Positions 1 through 4,656 of a stretch of 6,732 bases of DNA are shown here, piece after piece. Position numbers and translations under genes: made by a program. The stretch's first letter is position 1, and each line of letters begins with the position of its first letter. Origin of the DNA: Bacteroidota bacterium (GTDB lineage Bacteria; Bacteroidota; Bacteroidia; Cytophagales; Cyclobacteriaceae); NCBI GenBank assembly GCA_024643595.1, contig JAHEMS010000199.1, positions 1-6,732 on the forward strand. Reading direction: 5' to 3'. The notes beneath the pieces are model-generated. The model was given only the letters and a program-made list of their open reading frames with translations, had not been told where the DNA came from and searched no databases.

Positions 1-828
1 GTTTGTCTTGATACACGTTATATCGCCGGGTTCATGATGCTGATTAGATCGCTTGAAGTAGGGATGAATATGATCATTGTGGAACCCACTTCAAATCCAT
101 TTGAAAAGACTAAAGAGGAATCAAGAATTGATTTTACCGCTTTGGTTCCTTATCAGTTGGAGACGATTTTAAAATCTCCTCACAAGGAACGACTAAACCA
201 AGTTAAAGTTATATTAATTGGAGGGGCTGCTATTAATCCAACAACCGTAAAGGAAATTAGAAACATGTCGTGTCAATTTTTCTTTACTTATGGAATGACA
301 GAAACGTTGTCCCACGTTGCATTACAAAAATTAAATGGGATCAATGCCCAGGAATACTTCGAGGCATTACCTGGAATTAAGTTATCCCAAGATGAGCGCG
401 GCTGCCTGGTTATACAGGCTCCTCATATCAGTATCAATCCAATTATTACAAATGATCTGGTGGAATTGAAATCCCCATATCAATTTCGATGGATGGGACG
501 TGTAGACCATATCATAAATACAGGAGGAGTAAAAGTCATTCCAGAAAAAGTTGAAAGGTCAATAGGGATAGCACTAAGCGAAGTTGGCGAATTGGTGCGA
601 TTTTTTGTTGGAGCATTACCTGACCGTATATTGGGTGAAGCTGTGACACTATTTATGGAAGGTCCACCTTTATCAATTGAGGTGGAAGAATTAATTCAGA
701 GCAAAATAAAATTATCTCTCGATCGGTATGAACGGCCCAAATCGATCTGCTATGTTTCGGCATTTATGAATACCGATTCCGGCAAAATTGATAAACAAAA
801 GACCATCATTACCATAAAGGCTGAATGA
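1..828 (+). CDS. menE: o-succinylbenzoate-CoA ligase (MenE), 3' part; 5' end outside window
   Basis: This cytoplasmic enzyme adenylates o-succinylbenzoate with ATP and transfers it to CoA, giving OSB-CoA for the menaquinone pathway. The frame is open from base 1. The first codons (CLDTRYIAGF) resemble the family just before the first ATG at 34, so the gene starts upstream and 275 residues are visible. Adenylate-forming (ANL) motifs appear in order, numbered from the window edge: GGAA at 74-77, YGMTET (A5) at 97-102, the Asp of NDLVEL near 152, GRVDHIINTGGVKV (A8) at 166-179, and the C-terminal GKIDK with the likely catalytic Lys at 262. The ATP-binding P-loop segment should lie off the left edge. 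The choice of MenE over other acyl-CoA ligases rests on the short, compact C-terminal half and on menC nearby. It ends with TGA at 826-828, just before a strong hairpin. MenE is likely; the ANL superfamily is certain. Confidence 0.9.
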   Translation, partial: VCLDTRYIAGFMMLIRSLEVGMNMIIVEPTSNPFEKTKEESRIDFTALVPYQLETILKSPHKERLNQVKVILIGGAAINPTTVKEIRNMSCQFFFTYGMTETLSHVALQKLNGINAQEYFEALPGIKLSQDERGCLVIQAPHISINPIITNDLVELKSPYQFRWMGRVDHIINTGGVKVIPEKVERSIGIALSEVGELVRFFVGALPDRILGEAVTLFMEGPPLSIEVEELIQSKIKLSLDRYERPKSICYVSAFMNTDSGKIDKQKTIITIKAE

Positions 829-831
829 AAC

Positions 832-874
832 GCCTGCCCAACCTCTTCCAAGCTGGAAGAGGAAAGGGGTAGGT
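832..874. terminator. Hairpin between convergent menE and XRE/S24 repressor genes, probable bidirectional terminator
   Basis: The sequence forms a perfect 8-bp stem, CCTCTTCC (842-849) with GGAAGAGG (855-862), around a 5-nt loop. After a small internal loop, an outer helix pairs 832-839 with 867-874 and includes G-T wobbles. It starts 3 bp after the menE stop and ends 12 bp before the 3' end of the repressor gene, which is where a shared terminator for convergent genes would be expected. Neither strand has a long T-run directly after the stem (the plus strand has only a T-rich patch near 886-900), so intrinsic termination is inferred from stem strength and position. Confidence 0.6.
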
Positions 875-886
875 AAACCGCTAAGT

Positions 887-1666
887 TTATTTCTTTGATT
901 TTAATTGAAGTATCTCTTTTTGTAAATCCAACACCACGCTGGCCAATTGTTCGACCGAAATTTCAGGCTTGTCACCAACATCGGGAAACTGAACACTGAT
1001 ATATGCCTTAGCCATCCAAACTTCCATGACATCGGCTCCACTTAATTGATAAGGAGCATATTGCCGATTATCTGACACCATGAACAATGTTCCGTTTTCA
1101 TCGAGATAATTGAACACTCTTTTATAAACAATGCCCTCTCTTTGGGTGATCAATACATAGGTTTTCCCGCTTTTAATGCTGCGTAAGTCATCCACATATT
1201 CTCCGATCACAATAGTTCCTGGCAAAAGAGGTAACATTGAATCGCCCGATATTTCAAATGCCCGATAGGTGCCTTGTTTTAACATGGGCAAATTGAAGTG
1301 CGGCAACTCCTTTACATATTCAGTATCAGCATATCCATTCATATAGCCTGCCGCAGCCTTTAGAGGAACAAATTCAATATTATCCCGCTCTGAAGAATCC
1401 ACGGTAACAACAACAACATCTTTACCGCGGGTGAATTTCTTCTCCGGTAATACGGAATCGGGCGAGAACTCCTTTCCAATCAGATCGTCAACCGTGATGG
1501 AAAATACTTCCGCCATTTTTTGAAGCAGCTCAAGCTTTGGCTCTGCCCTACCTTCTTCGTAAGCACCAATGAGTGAACGTTTGATTCCAAGTTGCTGAGC
1601 AAATTGATCTTGAGTTAGAGATAACTTTTTACGTAATACACGGATGTTTTCGTTAAGCTTTACCAT
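887..1666 (-). CDS. XRE-type repressor with S24 (LexA/CI-like) self-cleavage domain
   Basis: This 259-residue DNA-binding regulator has an N-terminal helix-turn-helix (about 5-62; SLTQDQFAQQLGIKRSLIGAYEEG is the core region) and a C-terminal S24 peptidase-like domain (about 98-225). The S24 signature is intact: Ser143 in GDSM and Lys182 in YKRV form the expected catalytic dyad, and Ala106-Gly107 in KAAAGY sits where LexA/CI proteins are cut. The tail (238-259) is a short amphipathic, possibly coiled-coil segment. Proteins of this design can self-cleave after DNA damage, but some family members only bind DNA, so SOS control is inference. The start is the ATG at 1664-1666, 3 bp after the stop of the 86-residue gene; an AAGGA touches the ATG and is too close to act as a Shine-Dalgarno. 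It probably regulates its own operon through the palindrome at 1931-2003. A phage CI-like origin is possible, but no phage genes are visible here. Confidence 0.9.
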   Translation of the reverse strand: MVKLNENIRVLRKKLSLTQDQFAQQLGIKRSLIGAYEEGRAEPKLELLQKMAEVFSITVDDLIGKEFSPDSVLPEKKFTRGKDVVVVTVDSSERDNIEFVPLKAAAGYMNGYADTEYVKELPHFNLPMLKQGTYRAFEISGDSMLPLLPGTIVIGEYVDDLRSIKSGKTYVLITQREGIVYKRVFNYLDENGTLFMVSDNRQYAPYQLSGADVMEVWMAKAYISVQFPDVGDKPEISVEQLASVVLDLQKEILQLKSKK

Positions 1667-1669
1667 TCC

Positions 1670-1930
1670 TTATTTTTTAAAAATGAGTATTTTACCTGTG
1701 TTGACTTTCCTATTACCAAGAGAAAATAGGTTTCGTTGAAAATATCGTTCCTCATTATTGAATGCAATGAGATGACGACTAATCTTCTGAATAATATCGG
1801 TTACTGAGGTATGTGGTTCAGCCAATAAATAACCATAATAGGCACCGGAGGCGGCATCAGAGGTAAAGTTAACTTGAAACCGACCTGAATTAAGTCTTTT
1901 ACTTTCAATTTTCAGTTTTAGGGCATCCAT
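1670..1930 (-). CDS. Unrecognised 86-residue protein, first gene of the repressor operon
   Basis: I do not recognise this family. The protein is small and basic, with no signal peptide or membrane segment. Residues 1-37 read like beta strands (KLKIES, GRFQVNF, GAYYGYLLA). A helix-like stretch follows (44-58, VTDIIQKISRHLIAF), and then a basic, polar tail ending KILIFKK. The start is the ATG at 1928-1930, which directly abuts the left arm of the palindrome; there is no Shine-Dalgarno. The stop is 3 bp before the repressor ATG, so the two genes are almost certainly on one transcript and translationally coupled. Position suggests a partner, modulator or co-regulated target of the repressor, but no function can be read from the sequence. 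The case that it is real rests on the tight spacing, the open frame and the operator placed exactly before it. Confidence 0.7.
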   Translation of the reverse strand: MDALKLKIESKRLNSGRFQVNFTSDAASGAYYGYLLAEPHTSVTDIIQKISRHLIAFNNEERYFQRNLFSLGNRKVNTGKILIFKK

Positions 1931-1951
1931 TTAACTAATATTTTTAGCTAA
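1931..1951. promoter_or_regulatory. Operator-like 21-bp dyad, left (start-codon proximal)
   Basis: The site reads TTAACTAA-N5-TTAGCTAA. The two 8-bp halves are inverted repeats with one mismatch. It ends exactly at the start codon of the 86-residue gene, so a bound dimer would cover the transcription or translation start region. The dimer-sized dyad fits an XRE-type regulator; binding is not shown by sequence alone. Confidence 0.5.
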
Positions 1952-1982
1952 ATAAATGGATTATTGTAATATATCCAAAAAT

Positions 1983-2003
1983 AAAGCTAATATATTTAGT
2001 TAA
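1983..2003. promoter_or_regulatory. Operator-like 21-bp dyad, right (menC-stop proximal)
   Basis: On the plus strand the site reads AAAGCTAA-N5-TTAGTTAA, the inverted counterpart of the 1931-1951 site with the same 5-bp spacer. Its last base is followed directly by the menC stop codon (TCA at 2004-2006 on the plus strand). Its centre is 52 bp from the centre of the left site, close to five helical turns, so bound dimers would lie on the same face of the DNA. Confidence 0.5.
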
Positions 2004-3095
2004 TCAGACTTCAGCCCAGCTCAAACCTTGCTGAAATAATAGAAAGCCATTATCTACTAATAAAGGGGAGTCAATGTTATCATTATACAACATACCGGTT
2101 CCTAACCCTTGTGGTAAACTGATCGGGTATTGCGCGGTAAATTGGGCAATGGCATTTAACCCAACATTAGACTCTAACGCGGAAGTAACCCACCATCCAA
2201 TATTTTGTTTTTCAGCTAGTTGAACCCATTCCTTACAGGAATAGAGTCCCCCGTGTAACATCGGTTTCAGGATAATGTAGGCTGGTCTTAAACGTTTCAG
2301 TAAATTTTCTTTTTCCTCCGTTTTATTAACACCAATGAGCTCTTCATCCAGCGCTATTGGTACCGGTGAAATGCGGCACAATTCCTCCATTTCTGACAAT
2401 CCTGGTTTTATTGGCTGTTCAATGGAATGGACATCATACTTTGCTAACTCATTTAGTTTATAAAGCGTATCGGCTGGCTTGAATGCTCCATTGGCATCCA
2501 CACGGATCGTTATATTTTCACGAAAATATTTTCTACGAATATATTGAAGTACGTCACACTCCTTTTCGAAGTTTATTCCCCCCACTTTCAATTTCATACA
2601 ACGAAAACCATCCCTGATCTTGATTTCGATCTGTTGTAACATAAAATCGAGACCTCCCATCCAAATCAATCCATTGATGGGTATGGGAGCACCATTGATA
2701 AATGTATTGTCAAAAATGATTTTGTTGCCTCCATTACCCAAATCAAGAAGGGCTGTTTCAAACGCAAATCGAATGGATGGATAGTTCACAATATCATGAC
2801 CAAGTACTTCCAAAACAAAGGCATTCACATCATTCAATGAAGTAAACTGTGGTATCGGTAACGCTTTGACATTAAATCTATTGACGATACTTTCTAAAAT
2901 TTCGTTTAGCTCAGGCAAGTGGTCCGGGCTTAATCCTGGCAATGGACCGCATTCTCCAATGCCTGAAATTTCTGGTGCCGCTTTGTCATGGATTTTAATA
3001 AACCATGATACTTTTTCTTTCATTGCACCACGTGAGGTTCGTGCATCAAAAGAAAAGTGAAAAATTCGTTTATAAATGTTTGCCTGTAAGGCCAT
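2004..3095 (-). CDS. menC: o-succinylbenzoate synthase (MenC)
   Basis: This cytoplasmic enolase-superfamily enzyme dehydrates SHCHC to o-succinylbenzoate in menaquinone synthesis, giving the substrate of MenE. The 363-residue length is normal for the family. The N-terminal capping domain (about 1-125) carries the TSRG loop at 20-23 and GECGPLPG at 47-54. The barrel domain shows all expected active-site residues: the KLK pair Lys168/Lys170, metal ligands Asp200 (RVDANGAF), Glu226 (SIEQP) and Asp250 (ALDEE), and catalytic Lys277 (ILKPM). The C-terminal SALESNVGLNAIAQF at 305-319 is characteristic of MenC rather than dipeptide epimerases. The start is the ATG at 3093-3095, 19 bp after a TATTTTTG -7 box. 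It is divergent from the queA-like gene and points toward menE, so the two men genes are not in one operon here. No function-breaking change is seen. Confidence 0.95.
   Translation of the reverse strand: MALQANIYKRIFHFSFDARTSRGAMKEKVSWFIKIHDKAAPEISGIGECGPLPGLSPDHLPELNEILESIVNRFNVKALPIPQFTSLNDVNAFVLEVLGHDIVNYPSIRFAFETALLDLGNGGNKIIFDNTFINGAPIPINGLIWMGGLDFMLQQIEIKIRDGFRCMKLKVGGINFEKECDVLQYIRRKYFRENITIRVDANGAFKPADTLYKLNELAKYDVHSIEQPIKPGLSEMEELCRISPVPIALDEELIGVNKTEEKENLLKRLRPAYIILKPMLHGGLYSCKEWVQLAEKQNIGWWVTSALESNVGLNAIAQFTAQYPISLPQGLGTGMLYNDNIDSPLLVDNGFLLFQQGLSWAEV
2440..2460. promoter_or_regulatory. Third copy of the operator-like dyad core, inside menC
   Basis: The site reads TTTGCTAA-N5-TTAGTTTA. 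It shares GCTAA-N5-TTAGTT with the 1983-2003 site and has the same 5-bp spacer. Scanning the window by eye for CTAA-N5-TTAG gave only this site and the two in the palindrome. It lies within codons for LNELAK of MenC, so coding constraint or chance could explain it. It may be an auxiliary operator. Confidence 0.25.
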
Positions 3096-3114
3096 GTATT
3101 GAAAAAATAGTTAT

Positions 3115-3122
3115 CAAAAATA
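3115..3122 (-). promoter_or_regulatory. Probable menC promoter, -7 box
   Basis: The minus strand reads TATTTTTG, a perfect match to the Bacteroidota -7 consensus TAnnTTTG. It lies 19 bp upstream of the menC ATG, leaving a short leader. No clear TTTG -33 element is present at the usual distance, so the call rests on the -7 box and its position in a divergent gap. Confidence 0.4.
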
Positions 3123-3154
3123 GAGATGATCAGCTTGATTCCATACATACTCTC

Positions 3155-3162
3155 TAAATTTG
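3155..3162 (+). promoter_or_regulatory. Probable promoter of the queA-like gene, -7 box
   Basis: The plus strand reads TAAATTTG, a perfect TAnnTTTG match, with a TTG at 3135-3137 as a possible -33 element (spacing 17, slightly short). Transcription would begin around 3167-3170, only a few bases before the ATG at 3175. This box overlaps the in-frame TTG at 3160, which argues against that TTG as the translation start. Confidence 0.45.
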
Positions 3163-3174
3163 GGATTTTATTTC

Positions 3175-4368
3175 ATGGAAAGAGAGATCCTTATTAAAGA
3201 TTACTGGTATGTGTTGCCACAAGAAAAAATAGCCTTATACCCCTTACAAGAGCGGGATAAATCAAGGCTATTGGTTTACGAAAATAGTCAGATTACACAC
3301 TCAAAATTTGATCAGCTCAGTTCCTATTTACCATTCAAAAGCACCTTTTTTTTCAATAACACCAGGGTCATACCAGCCCGCATACTCTTTCAAAAAGATT
3401 CAGGGGGAGTAATTGAGTTATTCCTGCTCAATCCGGTTGCACCTGTTTCCATCATCCAGCAGGCGATGGAAGCTAAACAGTCCAATCAATGGCTCTGCAC
3501 TATCGGAAATCTAAAACGATGGCCGGCAGGTAGCAATCTTATCAAAAGAATTTCCGAAGTATCCATTAGTGCGAAATTGTTAGATCGTAATGCTGGCCTC
3601 GTAGAATTTAGTTGGACACCCGGTGATTTAAGTTTTGCGGAGATCATTTCGAAAGTTGGACTTACTCCGTTACCCCCATACTTAAAAAGAGCGGCAGAGG
3701 AAACTGATCGCCATCGGTATCAAACTGTTTATTCAGACCATGAAGGTGCCGTTGCAGCACCTACTGCAGGCCTACACTTCACCGATCACATATTAAATGA
3801 GTTAAAGGGCCAAGGGCATAAAGTCGAGTTTCTCACGCTGCATGTAAGCGCAGGCACTTTCCAACCAATAAAAGTTGAAAACGCCATTGAACACGAAATG
3901 CATAATGAACAGGTGATCGTATCCTATGAAAATCTGAGACAGCTTCTGGCATCCAATTTCACTATCGCTGTTGGTACAACATCTATGCGGACTTTGGAAA
4001 GCCTATACTGGTATGGAGTAAAATTGATCAATGACCCTAACGAAGAATTTATCATCAATCAATTTGATCCTTACCGATCTCCAACACAAATACCTGTTGA
4101 TGCGGCACTCCAAGCTATTCTAAGGAAAATGGAAAACGATAAAATAGAAACTATAGCCGGTGACACTTCCATTATGATCATGCCTGGATATGATTTTAAA
4201 GTCACTAATGGACTGATCACCAACTTTCATCAACCAGGTTCTACCTTAATGCTTCTGGTGGCTGCATTTGTTGGTCAAGACTGGAAACGAATCTATCAAG
4301 AAGCACTACAAAATGAATATCGGTTTCTAAGTTACGGAGATAGTTCACTTCTGATTCCAAACCATTAA
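3175..4368 (+). CDS. queA: S-adenosylmethionine:tRNA ribosyltransferase-isomerase (QueA family), long variant
   Basis: QueA transfers and isomerises the ribose of SAM onto preQ1 at the tRNA wobble position, making epoxyqueuosine in the cytoplasm. Family blocks appear in order: NNTRVIPARI 61-70, LPPYLKRAAEETDRHRYQTV 166-185, GAVAAPTAGLHF 191-202, LHVSAGTFQP 222-231, AVGTTSMRTLES 265-276, TNFHQPGSTLMLLVAAFVG 349-367 and YRFLSYGDS 382-390. At 397 residues it is about 40 longer than E. coli QueA. The extra sequence lies mainly at about 277-327, between the VGTTS block and the DTSIMIMPGYDF block. The usual TNFHLPxSTL also reads TNFHQPGSTL here. It may therefore be a Bacteroidota paralogue, and queA is used as a family label. 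I chose the ATG at 3175 over the in-frame TTG at 3160, because the TTG falls in the promoter box and the ATG gives the normal QueA N-terminus. Confidence 0.85.
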   Translation: MEREILIKDYWYVLPQEKIALYPLQERDKSRLLVYENSQITHSKFDQLSSYLPFKSTFFFNNTRVIPARILFQKDSGGVIELFLLNPVAPVSIIQQAMEAKQSNQWLCTIGNLKRWPAGSNLIKRISEVSISAKLLDRNAGLVEFSWTPGDLSFAEIISKVGLTPLPPYLKRAAEETDRHRYQTVYSDHEGAVAAPTAGLHFTDHILNELKGQGHKVEFLTLHVSAGTFQPIKVENAIEHEMHNEQVIVSYENLRQLLASNFTIAVGTTSMRTLESLYWYGVKLINDPNEEFIINQFDPYRSPTQIPVDAALQAILRKMENDKIETIAGDTSIMIMPGYDFKVTNGLITNFHQPGSTLMLLVAAFVGQDWKRIYQEALQNEYRFLSYGDSSLLIPNH

Positions 4369-4656
4369 ATCGAACATCAAATTCGAGAATTAAGGGTAAC
4401 CAATAAATGACCCAAATTTCCCATTGATCGTCAATATAAAATTGGTCCAGTTATAGAAGCGCGTTTGAGTGAAGTGGGAAATCCTCTATGTATATAACCA
4501 GATTTGCAAATATTTCCGTCCAACAGACATCGGCTGAATATCTCGAAGGATATAACCTATTATTGATCAATAGATAGTTGACTGGTTCGTGAAGTTGACA
4601 TTTAATAGGAATTTACGATGAAAAGCATCAAATTTAGCTGATAAACCCCCACTCCC
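4369..4656. other. 288-bp intergenic gap between queA-like gene and membrane protein gene
   Basis: No intact gene of credible length is visible in this gap. It holds a weak 5-bp inverted repeat, TCGAA/TTCGA, at 4370-4386 just after the queA stop (not a convincing terminator), the possible gene remnant at 4407-4621, and a 7-codon open frame (MKSIKFS, 4618-4641). TTGACT (4578-4583) and TTTAAT (4601-4606), 17 bp apart, look like a generic sigma-70 promoter, but Bacteroidota promoters normally differ, so I do not call it. The promoter of the downstream gene is probably in the right half. Confidence 0.5.
4407..4621 (+). pseudogene. Possible remnant of a small helix-turn-helix gene, frame broken
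   Basis: Three short frame pieces line up in order with the plan of small HTH proteins common in Bacteroidota (IGxxIxxxLxExGM...FAxxI...YxIF...LLxKI...DxFF). KIGPVIEARLSEVG is at 4438-4479. RFANIS...SAEYLEGYNLLLINR is at 4500-4574, one frame over. IVDWFVKLTF is at 4574-4603, in a further frame. Stops at 4495 and 4575 break the readings. An ATG at 4407 (MTQISH) could be the old start. The resemblance is from memory of the family pattern and by eye; the pieces are short and the match could be chance. No function remains. Confidence 0.3.

Larger units (their letters stand above)
1931..2003. promoter_or_regulatory. 73-bp imperfect palindrome, probable promoter/operator of the 86-residue gene and repressor
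   Basis: The entire gap between the menC stop codon and the start codon of the 86-residue gene is one dyad centred on base 1967. By hand count 23 of 36 symmetric positions can pair. The outer arms 1931-1949 and 1985-2003 match as inverted repeats at 15 of 19 positions. An inner dyad, TGGAT (1957-1961) with ATCCA (1973-1977), shares the same centre. The operon promoter most likely lies within or overlaps this gap, because menC coding sequence begins immediately upstream. On the minus strand a TTTTTGG is followed about 20 bases later by TATTTAG, a weak Bacteroidota-like promoter match. Autorepression by the downstream XRE/S24 protein is inferred. If transcription enters from menC, the same sequence could instead fold as an RNA hairpin before the start codon. 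Confidence 0.6.

Noticed and set aside
1931..2003. Reading the 73-bp palindrome as a miniature inverted-repeat mobile element
   Set aside because: No target-site duplication is visible, no second copy exists in the window, and the ends coincide exactly with gene boundaries. Operator function fits better, although the TTAA ends leave a small doubt.
2866..3060. 64-codon plus-strand open frame
   Set aside because: It lies antisense within menC, which has all catalytic residues, and shows no recognisable protein character. It is a shadow frame.
3160..3174. In-frame TTG start five codons upstream of the queA-like ATG
   Set aside because: It overlaps a perfect TAnnTTTG promoter box and adds residues absent from the usual QueA N-terminus.
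4370..4386. TCGAA/TTCGA inverted repeat after the queA-like gene as a terminator
   Set aside because: The stem is only 5 bp, AT-rich, with a 7-nt loop and no T-run.
4634..4641. TTAGCTGA upstream of the membrane protein gene as another repressor half-site
   Set aside because: There is only a single imperfect half-site with no partner at the 5-bp spacing.
4618..4641. Seven-codon open frame (MKSIKFS) as a leader peptide
   Set aside because: It is too short to support, with no attenuator hairpin or codon bias nearby.
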